From Siphlonurus alternatus (lineage: Eukaryota > Arthropoda > Insecta > Ephemeroptera > Siphlonuridae), in contig OX463781.1 in the NCBI GenBank assembly GCA_949825025.1, positions 49,612,317-49,676,316 on the forward strand: DNA of 64,000 nucleotides, written 5' to 3'. How positions within the stretch are numbered: the stretch's first letter is position 1; each line of letters starts with the position of its first letter. The notes beneath the pieces were generated by a model. It was given only the letters and a program-made list of their open reading frames with translations, was not told the DNA's origin and made no database searches. Both the position numbers and the translations under genes were made by a program. Shown piece by piece: positions 12,591 to 26,106 of this stretch.

Positions 12591-14997
12591 ACACTGAAAT
12601 CACAGACTTAACCCCCCCCCCCCCAAAAAAAAAAACGGTAAATTTGATTTTGTAAGAAAACATAATAACAGTAAATTTACGAAATGTAATGGATTTTTTT
12701 ATGTTGATAAACATGATACCAAGAATTTAATTATTTACATTCGACCTTCTGGCATACTTTCCTCTTAAGTTATTAATAAGATGAGAAAAATAATCATTAA
12801 GGTTCTTTTAATTAACGCCTTATTAATTACTGCTTCGTCCTTCGGTCTAGTATAATTAATATTTATATCATGGTTAATAATGTTGATGCACACAATAATT
12901 ATGTGCAGGTAATTAATATTTATCTTGGCTAATAATTTACTTCAGTTGATGCACACATATGCAAGTAAGTGAGTGAACGTACATGTTGTACGTCAGAAGT
13001 TGTTCATTACACGCCAACAGACATTAATGAAATTTTTATCGACTTCCGCAGGGACATATGATGCAACCCGCATGCTCTCACTCTCGCGAAGTAAATTGCT
13101 TGTTGCATTGTCGCATCTACAGAATACAAAGCTAATACATGCGGGCGATGGCTTTGTAAAATTTAGAGGAATGTTAAAATTTGTTAAATCTCCTTTAAAT
13201 TTACCAACATTAATTATGGTGTTAATCACTGAGTAGGTATTTGTATGAAATTAAGAAATGGTTAAAATAATCGTATTACAGTGTCTTATGTGTGCACTTT
13301 TCTTTTGTTTTTTAATCATCTCCTTACATAAGTGAAACAGATTATCTAAAAGCAAAAGTGTAATCTTGCCCCGAGTTGTTTTGACAATTAAACTTAGCTT
13401 ACATTTTCTAGCACACACAAGTAAATAATTTTACAGCAATGTTAATTTTTTGTTGCATCGCTACAAAAAGCTACAATTTTTTGGCTGTACCCGCTGAAAG
13501 AATTCTGACAAAGTTGTTTCTTCCGAGCTGAAATATCAAATGTCTTCGGTCTGGAATTTCATTAGTCGGCGACACTAGCGACGTCGTTGGCTCGCGATGA
13601 AACTACATATACAGGGGAGAATAATTTGCATTGCAATATAAGATAATTGTCAGTCTGAGATCGCACAGTTATTATACAATTGCGCAATACAACGTCAAAC
13701 ATAAATTACAATTAAAACCTTAATATACTGGTTTTAAAATTCAATATGAGACGTAATTTATCATTATTATACCCTGGTGTTAATTAAGTGTTTTGTTATT
13801 TAATATACTTGCTATTTAATTATATTCTACACCATCATGCATGGTTGTAGCAATAATCTAGATCGCAGTTACGTTGGATGAAGCATGTTAATATTAAAAT
13901 ATAAATGTTTTGATATTAAATATAATTTTATAATGTTAAAAGTATAATTTAATCTTATACTGAGGAAGACTCTAGGAAAAGTCTCATTTTAGAAAGTTTT
14001 TTGCAGCATGATGAGAAAAATTACAAACATTTATCGTCTTGATTAATAAAACAAACGCTATCGTAAGAACATTATCTCTATGAATAATTCAGAATTTTAT
14101 ATTTTCCAGAGCAGTAACTAGTTTCTTTTATGGTGCTATGAAGGGGTAAAAACATTGAAATGCATATTATTCATGCTTCAATAAAAGGGTAATAAATTGA
14201 GTAAAGAAAATTTAATGCACTTGAATGACAGCCGACAATATGAATTAATTAAAATCGCTAAGCAAAGTCCACATGCAACATCAAAACGACGGACAATAAT
14301 TGAAGGTGATTATCTGCAGTAAAACATATAACATATCAAACATATATTATTATCTGCAGTAGATGATACACGTCATATAATTATTTTATTAAATATTATA
14401 TCTCAAAAGAGATTCTTATTAAACCTGTCTTTCGCAATGGCATCAGTATATACAACATACACATCAGTGTTTGAAGACTATAACAAATATTAAAGTTTCT
14501 GTCTCCAATATATTAAGCACACATGACGCATTATGTTTATAACAATATTAACAATACAAGACTTTGTGAAGTTGTTATTCCTTCTTATTTGTCAGGGAAT
14601 CTTGATAGTAAAAATGGTACGTTATTTTCGGCGAATTAGAAAATTTTTGTTACATAAATATGACCTCCTCGATCAGCTTTTTCAAACGTGCATGCATGTT
14701 TCTTCTTTTTATCCTTTATTTATAATTTATAATGACAGAAAGAATGACCTATTATATGAGATAACATTTCTAATATGCGCGCGTGTACTTTAACAAACAT
14801 GCAGTAAAAACTTTCCTCTTAATATTTGTACAAGAAATTTGCGTGGTCTCACGATCTGATAATTTCCGTGCAAAGACGGCGCATTGTAAACGTCGTGCAA
14901 ATATTGGAACTTTTCAATAAAACTGCAGAGTAATCTCGTAAGTGCTTTTCGTGACGTCACTAGATGTAGTGACATTTCAATTAGTATCGATGATGCT

Positions 14998-15058
14998 CAC
15001 TGCAAAGGTACTCGCAGAGTTAGATCATGCTGCTTTACTTATTAGTACCTTTGCAGTG
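14998..15058. repeat. Perfect 15-bp inverted repeat, 31-nt loop
   Basis: CACTGCAAAGGTACT (14998-15012) and AGTACCTTTGCAGTG (15044-15058) are exact complements. It could be a very short MITE or a transcribed hairpin. No flanking duplication is evident. Confidence 0.7.
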
Positions 15059-16496
15059 GTTCAAATTAATTAAATTTTAGGTGGGTATTATACCCCTGCG
15101 GTTTGGACGCCCTTGTATACGAAAACGTTAAATATGAACATCTTATAGAAATTTCACTTTTTCTTAAAAAAAAAATTGATGTAAAATACTCGTATTAAAG
15201 TAGATAAAATAAAAGTATTAGTCAAATGTACACGATGATCAACACAAAATTATTTCTTCAGTAAGAAGACTGCTTATACTCCGTTGACCGCACAATAGGT
15301 CATACAGATAGCCGCCTTGTTAAAGTAAAGTAAAGATTAGTTTATACTGCGGCAGTTGTGGCTACACCACTTATATGGCTCACAGTTTGTGTCTTGCTTG
15401 AGGTCACCAGCTCCCTGAACTTCTCAATCCTGTCCACCTCCGCAGACCCCAGTAGATTCCACTCTCTCGCCGTCCTCCTGGTAAAAGACCACCACTTGCA
15501 TTTTAAAACGTCTCAGAGTAATAAACAACGTAATCTTAATTAATACTGAGCTAACTTGATCTTGTGAATATTAAAATGATTTTCTTCTTGTGGGTTTTAA
15601 ATTTATCAATATTCATTTTAAGATAATAACATTTCTTCAACGAGCGCCTTATTTTTGTAGTGTTGCCCCACTGGCATCGTACCGTAATCATCTGATATTA
15701 CATCAGGGAACGTGGAAACCTCTAGTTGGAAGGTCGGTCCAAGAAACTAAGTATAATTCTTAATATATCAATTTAATTTTTTAACTATATAATTATAATA
15801 CACTTAATATATTTTGTATTGTACATGTTTTATCTTATTACAATTTATTTTAATTCTTTTGCTGAGCTCATTACAATTTAATGGAATTGTAAGACAGAAC
15901 CTACCCATAAGGCTTTGGTAAGACTATGTTCTTTATTTCACCATTAAAACTTCGTAACATAATATCATCTTTTTACTTCCAAATACATCCAACCCGTTTT
16001 ATTTGAGCAATTTTTTATCCTGTCATATTTATTTCAAATACATATGAACTCTCAAGTGATCGGATGCATGTTTATTTTTCATGAAACCAGAAAGTCTGTG
16101 CGACAACGTTGTAAAATGAAGCTATTTGATCATTATTCAAAACCAGTGAGAGAAACTCCCAATTGTGCTGCCAACACGCATCGCATATTTATTATTGAAG
16201 TTTTGCTTTGAAATGAAGCGCATATTTATATACAAAATGCCAATCAAATTTCTCCGTTGTTTCCATTACAAACCACAGCTTTTTATTTAAAAAACTTTTC
16301 ATTGTGTAACCTTATTCGCTTCAATCAGCTCCATGCAAAACTACATTCTCTGATTTATTTTCTATTGACCCCGTGTACATAGTTCATGCTTGGTCTATTA
16401 GCTTCCATTTTAATTGCAAATATTGCACTCATTGTAATTGTATTTATAAATGCATCCTCTCTGCTCAGTCTTGTGATTGTAAACTGTTGCATCAAT

Positions 16497-16608
16497 CACT
16501 ACGTTTACATGAAAGTGTTTAATGCGTATTCGTTGACGACGGATAATGTTATTCTTATGAGGCGTCGTCAACGAATACGCATTAAAACACCGTCATGTAA
16601 ACGCAGTG
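16497..16608. mobile_element. 112-bp hairpin element, copy 1
   Basis: The left arm CACTACGTTTACATGAAAGT and right arm ACACCGTCATGTAAACGCAG are inverted, with AATGCGTATTCGTTGACGAC against GTCGTCAACGAATACGCATT inside. It matches the copy at 58165-58275 through stem and loop. No coding capacity. Confidence 0.85.
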
Positions 16609-19600
16609 AATGTCACACTCCTGTGACGTCACAAATAATTCGTACCTTCCGATCGGAAGGCAACAGCTTTTATTTTACCAACAAAAACCAAGGTGTAAAT
16701 AAAACCTTGGCTCGCCAGTAGGTGGCACCACCATCGGTCTTGTTTATTTTCTAGGGAAATGACTGTATATACACTTGGGGGATACGAACTTGCAGCTATC
16801 CTTGGGGCGTCTTCTCACGTGAACATATGGTGATGTAATGAAATAGGGGGGGGGGGGTAACTTCATCTGTTTGTCCGATTTTACCAAATCAGGGGGTGAT
16901 TCGTGCTGTTCCGAGCTGTAACCATTGCATTATAAAAACTTAATACTTTAAAACTAAGTGCCGATGGTTATATTACTAATACATTGTTATATTTGTGATA
17001 CCTATGTGTACTCAAGTTATAGAAAAGAGATTGTTAATGTCAAAACTGCCGGGAATTTCATTATATTATTCGTCAATTAATTCATTTAAACAGCTTTAAA
17101 AAAAAAATGAAGTTTTATGGTCGGAATAACAGATTATTATTAAAATAATAATAATAAAGTCTTCTTTTTTAACAAAAAGAGTTCTTTTCAAGAATTAATG
17201 GCAATTGAAAGGGCAAACTAACTTGTTGGTTCCAATTATAAAAACCGCTCTTTTTTTGCACTTATTTTTATTTCCCACATTGACAGCTAGAAAAAAATGT
17301 TTCTTATTTCAAAATTTTCAGTCATCAAATTTGTTTATCATCTCTTCGCGAAGTGTTTCAAAAAATACAAACATCTCTGAGCTGCAAAGAGATCGCTGCT
17401 ACTTTCCTGCGTCCTCCCAATGCTTTCAACATGAAAAAAAAATCACTCACAGATTCTTCTACATCAGAAACGTCTCTCACTCTTCGTTCAGAGAATGTAT
17501 ACACGATATGGTTTCCCGCAGAGACACTAAAAATTTATCTCTCTCGATTTTTTTAACGGCTGCTTCCTCACCTTTCATATTTTCAAATAACATCAAATGT
17601 TATTGTGTGGCATTTCATAAACAAAATATTTGCAAAATAAAATTCATTCGCTTGACTATATATCAAACTATTAAGAGTCGAAATTTATAGTTTAATAGTT
17701 AAACAAAGTTTGACAAAGTTGAGGTACGCGGCGAATGCATCATACAAAATATGAACCTGATACAAGACATCTAAACACAATGGAGATATCATATCAATGT
17801 TATTCTCTCAAGTCATACATTATAAACAAGGAAAAAGTAAAGAGATTAAACCATTAGGTGTGCTGTAAATCGCGGCAAAAAGTATGAAAAATGTAAATAA
17901 AATATATATCTAAAACGCTGTGACGAACAAGACAATATTAAATAGAGGGGGGGGGGCAGCACATATATATTCCGCAGAGAGAGATAAAACATATAAAGAC
18001 GCGATGATTGAGCAGGGCTCTCGGAGTAATGGTGTGAAGCGATTATAATACGGAGAAAGGAAAAATTAATCTCGCTGTAGAGCGGTGACTTGTTTCAAAC
18101 ATTCTTAAAATTTTTTCTATATAATAATCATTGAAAAAAAAATATGTTATTTAATAAAGTAATGTTATGCGTTTGATTTATAATATAAATAAAAAGAATG
18201 AAATTGAATTATTCAAGCTTGAGATTCGACTATAGATTTTTTTTTTTTAAAGAATGGAACAGAAAAAACACATGAGAAAGTGAAATTATAAATATTCTTG
18301 CTTACTGCATAAAAACAATTATTGTAAGATAAAAAAAGTTTTCATAAAAAATAATTAACATTTTTTACAACATAATTATAAAAACGTTATTTTTCAAGTA
18401 CGGTAAAAAGTTTTGCAGGTAGTTTTTATGTTAAAGATAAAAAAAGTTCGTGAAAACGACGCATAAAACGTCCTCGAGTGCTGAATTAGGGTGCACCACA
18501 TCGATCAGTCTGGTCACCACCACTGTGATTTGTCTGATCAGTCTTTGTCAAATAAACCCTACTGTTTTATATATACTCGAGTTTTTACAACGGTCAATGG
18601 TAAAAGATTATCTTATTTTAATAAAAAGTTGTCTAAAATTGCTTCATTCAGTCCAAATCAATATTATTTTTTTATTTGTGAAGTTTGAACTGCACGAAGG
18701 TAGCTGCACAATCTTCATCCTGTGTAAAAATTAGTTGACGAAAAAAGAAATATTCAACAGGATTCGTTTTTAACGACGCTGTCAAAATATTGGTTTTAAG
18801 TTTGGAGGGTCCCTCATCGAGTCGTCAGTAGTGAGGCTGCGAATGGTAAACAGGCATGTTTATTTAAGTTTATTCAGAAAACTGTGGAACTTCATGGAAA
18901 CAGAGTTCAGGCATCATCTAACTTATAAGTCCTCTCGCTGCAAGATAAGATACAGAGAAATAATCAAAACAAAATAATAAAATAAAATAATTTGTCATAG
19001 CTTGTCCTTCAAATTTGTGCCCCAACTGGTTTCCCTCGAAAATCGAATCAACAGTAAATTATAAATCATGCAGGTTCCCTGGCAAAATTTAGCACTTTTA
19101 ATGAATGATTATTATTTTTATTGCACGAGGAAAAATGTGAATTGTTACCAACAGTGGACTTGGTGAAATTCGTTTTATTATTTGACATCGTAAATCACAG
19201 TTCACAAACAGATCAAATTCCAGCAAACAATTCCCAGGGTCAATATGTTTACATATCAGTTCAACAATGTATATTGTGTATTATTGTTTTAAAATATATT
19301 TATATCGGATCACAAAATCCTGCACGTAGGATATTCCTGTACACACAAAGTTATTTTTTAAATAAAGTTTGTGGTCATGATAAATATCATGAAACACGCA
19401 TCTTGACAACTTATTTACCACCTTGAATGTCACTCTGACTCGCGAGACGTGCTCCATGGTTTGTTCACGATAAAATCCAACTTTCGTTTACTCGAAGAAA
19501 AATCAAATTACTGTTCGCACACACTGAAACGTATATTTACGTATCTGAAGAAAACAGATGAAATTAACAAAAAATAAGTCACAAACGAGCGCGACATAAT

Positions 19601-22200
19601 TACACAACAATGTTAGTTGATGCAGAATATCTAAATGTTTTATATATTAATATAAAGCTCCAGAAATTTAGTGTTAATTATTATATTTTTCACGTCCAGG
19701 AATACGTACATGAAAACAAAGTTGATGGTTAATTTTTACGTTAGTAATATGATGTGATTTAATAGTTCTTTCCTTTACACGAACTTTTGGGTGACAAATA
19801 CAACACGCACCCCCCCCCCCCATGTAAAATAAAACGGTTGTGATAGCATAAAGAGGATTTTGGTTGGTTTTTAATGTTACATCGTAAAAAATTAACCATT
19901 TTTTTTATTACAATCATTTATGTTTTCAAATTAATTTTTATTCTCGTTTCCTGTAATGGCTCGGCGGGATTTTGCCGCCTGAGTGGCGATTAGTCTTTCT
20001 TCCTCGTTTCAATTTCCCCAGCGAAAATTCTTTATTTCCCTAGGAGATAACTGATCAAGACTTCGCACTTTCGCCACCGTCGGAAGTGAACCGACCGAGG
20101 CAATTTCCTCATTTTCTTGAATTTTCAGCAGTAAAAACATAAGAAATATTAATGAGAAAACTTGGAGATTACAGCTTTTAAAATATCAACCATTCAATTT
20201 TTTTTTTATAAATAATTTTGTCACAAGAGGTTTTTGTAAGTGAAATAAAAATATATATACAATGATTGGTGAAGTTGATTGAATTTTTTTATTTAGTCGA
20301 GTCACAGTGGAGAACAAAGCTACCGGGATCATGGAGGAGCTTACAGAAGCAATTTTCACCAAAGTAGGGCACAGTGTTCTCAACCACCATATAATAATAA
20401 TAATAACACAATGTTCTGAAGATCTGAGTGAAAATTACATTTTCTGTCGTCGCGGATCTGGCAAATAAAATGACGGATAATGACGTAATCCGAGCAATAA
20501 TTCCAACACTTTAGTTGGGGTTAAATGTGGAAGTTAAAATAAATTAGCGCGCTCATCAAATTTAACTTTTATACATTAATTTTTAATTGCAGGTGACACA
20601 TTCTTCAAGTTAACGTGACCCCAGTGAGTTGTATTTTATGTGGACGGAATTTTTAAGTCATTTGTGACGTAAATTTCAAGACTATATTGGTGTTATTAAC
20701 TTCAGATATCAAGAAAACGGTCAGACCGTCAATAAATCGTAACGTGGACAAGGTCTCATGATTTATTTGTTTCCGGAGTTTTAATTACACGAATATAAAT
20801 TGAAATATTGCCAAAACCAAATGGAGGACTAAATTTAAAATAAATTTTATCACAATTCAATAAAATTGTGTAATGTGACAACCAGATGGAACTACTTTTA
20901 TTCCATATTTGGACACAGGACGTTGTGCATTGTCAATTTTCTTTAATCCTACAACACCCTGAAAATCGTATGCAAAACCCCCTGACGTCATGTCTGGGTA
21001 TTTAACATGCGAGCATAAAAAACATGGGTAACTTTTGACAATGACGTATCACTGCGTTTAGCAGAACGATATTTTTTTTCTTTCCCGTGTTGAAATAAGT
21101 TTATATTATTAAACTCTCTCCTCGTCAAATTCCCTCCTATTTTGCACCATTTTAGAGGGAAAAATACGAGATATTCTTTCCTATTACCGAGCATAAAATT
21201 TTACAAATATTTTCTCCGTTTCATCCTCATGAAGATAAAATAAGATGTGTTTTTGAGGTAAAATGATGATTAGGTTTAGACGAGTAGAGTAGAAGACGTA
21301 ATTTTTCAACTACCTCTTATTTTTTATTTATTTTTTTAATTGAAAATATTGACAAAATATAATTCCCAGTTCTGTATCTAAATGGTGAAATATCTAGGCC
21401 TGTATTAAATAGGCAATAGAAATTGCATGCAGGTTTACATTATTCTTTCCAATAGTGTATTTACTAGAGCAACGTGGCTATCAACGTCTGCCCTCTTCGA
21501 GCTGATTAACTTGTGTCAATGTTTTGATACCGACGGTTCATCCTGCGAGAGGGAGACACAATCAAGTCTTTACCACGGAACTATGAGCTAATTTCATCAG
21601 ACTGCGAGTGTCTCCACGACACTTTCCACTACAGTTACAAATGAGTTACCAACTTTATTGACACTCGTGGAATCAAATTTTAAATGGAGGCACCTTTGTA
21701 TTCTTTTGTTTTATGTATTACAAATTAAAAGTTTAATGGCAAAATCATTTCAGCACTTAATTATTTTGCTTGATTTTCAATTAAAACTGCAAGAACATAA
21801 AATTACGAATCATATTTCTTTATTTATTATTTTAATAATTTTATTAACTTACATTGATCGAGATTGGTTAATTTTAGCAGAGAAAATAATGCACTTTCGC
21901 TCGAGTTAATCTATATAATATAATCGTGTTATTATGCATGCTGTAGAGTTGCTCACCGGAAAAACCTCTGACGTATATTATAAAGTTGATGCCGTAATTT
22001 AACCTTGCATTTTAGGTGCACTAGCTATGTAAATATAAAATACGAAGCAAAAAAGCTTTACATTGAAAGCTTGCACTTTTCAAGAAGCAGAATTCTTCTT
22101 CAGGAACGAAAGCTTGAGCTGACAGTGAGTAAAGTCATGAAAAATAGTACTTAAACTCATTTCTTTCTTTTTTTTTTGTACTTGGTATTTCCACAGTAAA

Positions 22201-22366
22201 GTACTTGCCAATAATAAAGCCTATTTTCATCATTTCTATTCACTCATCATAATAATTTTAATATGTATATATAATTATTTTTTATCACTTAAAAAACAAT
22301 ATATATGTATATAATTATTATGAGTGAATAGAAATGATGAAAATAGGCTTTATTATTGGCAAGTAC
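22201..22366. mobile_element. 166-bp hairpin element
   Basis: GTACTTGCCAATAATAAAGC through CATTTCTATTCACTCA (22201-22249) is exactly inverted at 22318-22366 around an AT-rich loop of about 70 bp. No coding capacity. Possibly a MITE; no second copy was seen in the window. Confidence 0.75.
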
Positions 22367-24051
22367 TTAATATATACCTGCTTGTGGAAATTTCATGATA
22401 TATATATATATATATATTATAATTAAATAAATCCAATAACAGCGTTAAGAAAACAAAACGGTCTGACTTTTCCAATATTTCTGTTGCATCTGGCTGACAA
22501 GTTCGATCTCTTCACGTCTGTTATGTAATATCTAACAACTGCTAATAAATAAAAAATATATCGGGTCTTCCTGCCAGCCTGCGGTGACGAATCTATAAAA
22601 GAAGGATGAGCAGAAATAGGATCAACCTTGCTTAAATATTGACCCAAATCAATAGTACGTTCCTCCAGGCTATTGTAGAAGACATATACGTTTTATAAGA
22701 ATGTGAGGACGAAAATAGTGGACGGATATAACAGAGAGAGAGATGTAACAATGAAAACTCAGATATCTCTTTTATCGTCCTTGCTTCCACAAACTTGAAA
22801 GATACATTAAATTAGTGACGAAAACACATCACACCAGTTCAGTAAAACTGGGAAATATGGAAGAAATAAAACGAGAGCTTTTTATGTGTAGATAAAAATA
22901 AACAGGATTTACAGCGATTTTTTTTTTTTTTTTTTTTAGAAGTTTGGTTGTGAATAACAAATGTTCAAGGTGTTGACTTGTCACTTTTATGAAAAATATT
23001 CCATTCCTACAGGTACGTATATTTTCCTGTCATTTTGTGTTATAAATATACGTTTACAATGTACAGTAGCTATAGATCAATACCAACATAAATTATAAAC
23101 CTGAGTAGAGTTATAAAGAAAGTCGTGTTAAAATTTCGTGACGTAGTTTTGAATACTTGAGGCTGAAAATATTGTACTTCTTTTGCAACGACTGCAGAAA
23201 ATGCGAACCGTATAAATTTAGCGCGAGGAAACTACTGAAAAGACGACCGATCTGAATTGGTGGATATCGCACGGTTAGTTCAACACATATATTTTATGTG
23301 ATATGTCTATTCCTGTAGCCACAAAACCTGGAACCACTGGTTCTCAGATTTTATAACACAAACACAGTTTAATCCCTCCACTGCAAAATTAATGTATTCT
23401 ACTATAAGCTGTGTAAATCTCTCGTCTGGACAATTTTTAGACGTCGCATGTTCGGAAACTTGAAGTCTGAAATACCTTTTCGTAAACACAGGAGCAGTTT
23501 GTTAAATTTAAAATATTTATTACCTGGAATTATTTATTTATTAAAAAAAAAACAGCCTTTCGTGATTGTGTGTGTGCAGCTAAATTTTGTTAGAAAATGT
23601 ATTCAGCATTTGCGTCACATCTATTTCAGTTCTATTAAATTTTTTACTACTTTTATATGTTCAGAGAAAAGCAAAATAATATTGTTATTGCAAGATTCAT
23701 CAGGTAAATTAATTCTGAGATGAAAGTAGAATTCATAAAGTTTTGAAGATTTTCTACACAATTTTGTTACTCTTCGCAAGAAATTCTTAACTTAATTAAA
23801 ATTGCCGATGAGCCAAAAAAAAATGAAAAGCAGATGCTTCGAATTTCGATGACTATTTAAATGAAGTATTAATAATTGTGTTGACTCTTCAAATTGCAAA
23901 CTATCATAGCGTGGCTAAAATGTTCGGAGAGTTTGTACAGCTGGAGAAGAAGTCAGTTTGGAGGGGGGAATTGTAAAAGAACATTGGTTATTGGTTGAAA
24001 AGCATGTAACTATTTTTTGTAATTATCAGTTTTTTAGTTGAAGAATAATAA

Positions 24052-24371
24052 AATGGAATATCAACCTTAATTTTTTTTTAATGCAGAAATGGATAGAGGG
24101 TGCAAAGTTATACTACCCTGATTTTTTTCACATTTTTTACAGCCCTGGAAGTATTTTTAAAAAAATTATTGAAAGTCCATTTTGTGACGTCATGAGGCGT
24201 CTCTCCTTAAGAAGAGGATAGGACTTACCGCCGCGTGACGTCACAAAAAGGACTTTCAATAATTTTTTAAAAATATTTCCAGCGCTGTAAAAAATCTGAA
24301 AAAAAAAAATCAGGGTAGCACAACTTTGCACCCTCTCTGCAATAAAAAAAAATTGAGGTCGATACTCCATT
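24052..24371. mobile_element. 320-bp hairpin MITE
   Basis: AATGGAATATCAACCTTAAT at the left mirrors ATTGAGGTCGATACTCCATT at the right. GAGGGTGCAAAGTTATACTA mirrors AGCACAACTTTGCACCCTCT, and TTGAAAGTCCATTTTGTGAC mirrors CAAAAAGGACTTTCAATAAT. The loop is about 40 bp around CTTAAGAAGAGG. It shares subterminal sequence with the families at 12.0 and 46.9 kb. Confidence 0.8.
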
Positions 24372-24590
24372 GTTTCTTTGTAAGGCCTCTGAAAATTAAA
24401 ACTGAACGCGGTAGTAAAGTACCGGTCACAACTGATCATTAAAAAATTGTGGATCATTCAACTGCTGTTTCTGATTACACACTACACTTAGCTACATGTT
24501 AGGATTGCCAAAGCTCGAATTTCCAGAAATTGAGTTTGAAGAGAGCATTGAGAACATACTTACAAGTCTTTGAGAAATAAAATTAAATTA

Positions 24591-24865
24591 TTTACACTGA
24601 TTTGCAGTGTGAGAACCTAAAAAATTATATTTACACTGATTTGCAGTGTGATAACCTAAATATTAAAAATTATGTTATTTACACTGATTTGCAGTGTGAT
24701 GACCTAAATGTTAAAAATTATGTTATTTATACTGATTTGCAGTGTGATGACCTAAATGTTAAAAATTATGTTATTTACACTGATTTGCAGTGTGATAACC
24801 TAAAATACGTTAAGATTATATTTAAATGCGCACTGATTTGCAGTGTGATAACCTAAATGTTAAGA
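24591..24865 (+). repeat. 48-bp tandem array with a hairpin in every unit
   Basis: Six units of ACACTGATTTGCAGTGTGAT plus GACCTAAATGTTAAAAATTATGTTATTT-like sequence. The period is 48 bp in the centre; the outer units are diverged or deleted. ACACTG and CAGTGT within each unit form a 6-bp stem with a 5-base loop. As 48 is a multiple of three, one frame stays open as a 16-residue repeat (YTDLQCDDLNVKNYVI), but nothing else suggests that it is coding. Confidence 0.9.
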
Positions 24866-25982
24866 ATTTTCATTAATGTGAAAAGAAATTTTAACCAGAG
24901 AAAAATACTCAATATTTTCGATCGAGTTAATCCAACATAATCGTGTTATTATGCTGTAAAATTACACACAGAAATCTCATGTATCAGTGTCATATTTAAC
25001 CCTTGCATTTAACATTTTGGTGTAAAAATAAATACATTTACGAAGCTGGAAACAAATTTTGTGATAGTTTTTAAATAACAGAGTTCTTTGTCACAGAAAT
25101 GATTGTAGCAAGATTGATCGCTGCTCTCAAAATATCACCTCTGTGCACTTTCAGTTGTTTCTCACAAAGCTTTGCTCGCTGTAGCTTCAAATGATAGATA
25201 AAAAGAAATGAAAAAACAAGAGAGGCCTACAAATGATTAATTGTTTTGGTTTCCATCTCACATCCATTTCTCCGGGCCTATCTCTGTTGCTCTACTGAAA
25301 ATCCCTTCTTTTTTCAACATGAAATATATATTTTTTATATAAGAATTAGAACAACATACATAACATACTTAGGAAAGAAACTGATTTCAATTAAAGCAGA
25401 ACTTTCAAAAGAAATGTCTATTTTTTGTCAAAGCAAAACTATATTTTTTTTTATCTAATAAAAAGGACTGGCTAATTAAATTATAGTTACTACTAGGAAA
25501 TAATAATAATGAATTAAATATAATACATGAATTTTATTTGGATTTAATTTCATATTTCATACTTGCTTCATTTAAAGAAAATTAATTCAATTTCAATTTC
25601 CCGAAGCAACTATTAAATTAAGTTTAATATTTATTTATTTAATACAATTATAACAACAACAAAAAATATATGTTTATATATTATAGATATTGTACGTTCA
25701 GCAGAGACATGTTGCAACAAATATCAACAAATGCACTTGGAAAATCAATAAACTTTGTGACAAAAAAAACAGAGTGAAAACAAAACGTTATTATTGAAAT
25801 ACCAAAATGAAGAATTTGAATATAATTTTCATTTTCTCTCTAATATTTACCTTATTTTTTATTATTTAATAATTATAATTAAACTAGTGCACAGCTTATC
25901 TTTTCAATAAACTTAAAGTTACTATGTTGACTTTAAAGTTGTTTCTTGCAGGTTTTAAAAAAAAATGGATTTGCGGTGTAAT

Positions 25983-26106
25983 TTAAAAACGCGCCTCATA
26001 TTTCAGCAATAAGCTGGGAGTACTCTCAAGTTCCTGCGGTGACGAGTTGTAAGCACCCCGCCCTAATTGGATTTGGGTAAGAAGTCGCTGGCATCTTCTT
26101 GCCTAG
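25983..26106 (-). other. Weak candidate terminal exon, minus strand
   Basis: On the - strand GTTTTAATTTGCAG ends at 26107 and is followed by a less AT-rich block open for about 40 codons in one frame (ARRCQRLLTQIQLGRGAY... KYEARF, stop at 25983). A good acceptor and locally higher GC are the only support. It could belong with the donor at 29972, but the link is unproven. Confidence 0.2.

Larger units (their letters stand above)
12591..22200. other. AT-rich DNA with small repeats, no gene seen
   Basis: It contains homopolymer C or G tracts (12607-12624, about 16847, about 17946, about 19810), the 112-bp hairpin and the 15-bp inverted repeat listed separately. A stretch at 15350-15510 is less AT-rich and open in more than one frame on the minus strand; it may be a decayed transposon fragment, but no domain is recognisable. 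Confidence 0.55.

Noticed and set aside
17205..17690. 161-codon plus-strand open frame
   Set aside because: No recognisable motif; composition follows the AT-rich background, and a second frame over the same DNA is also open.
24602..24856. 84-residue repeat protein (YTDLQCDDLN...)
   Set aside because: It arises because the 48-bp unit is divisible by three. There is no start context, signal or codon bias, and edge units break the pattern.
24601..24870. CRISPR array
   Set aside because: The spacing is regular but there are no unique spacers; the whole unit repeats, and the genome is eukaryotic.
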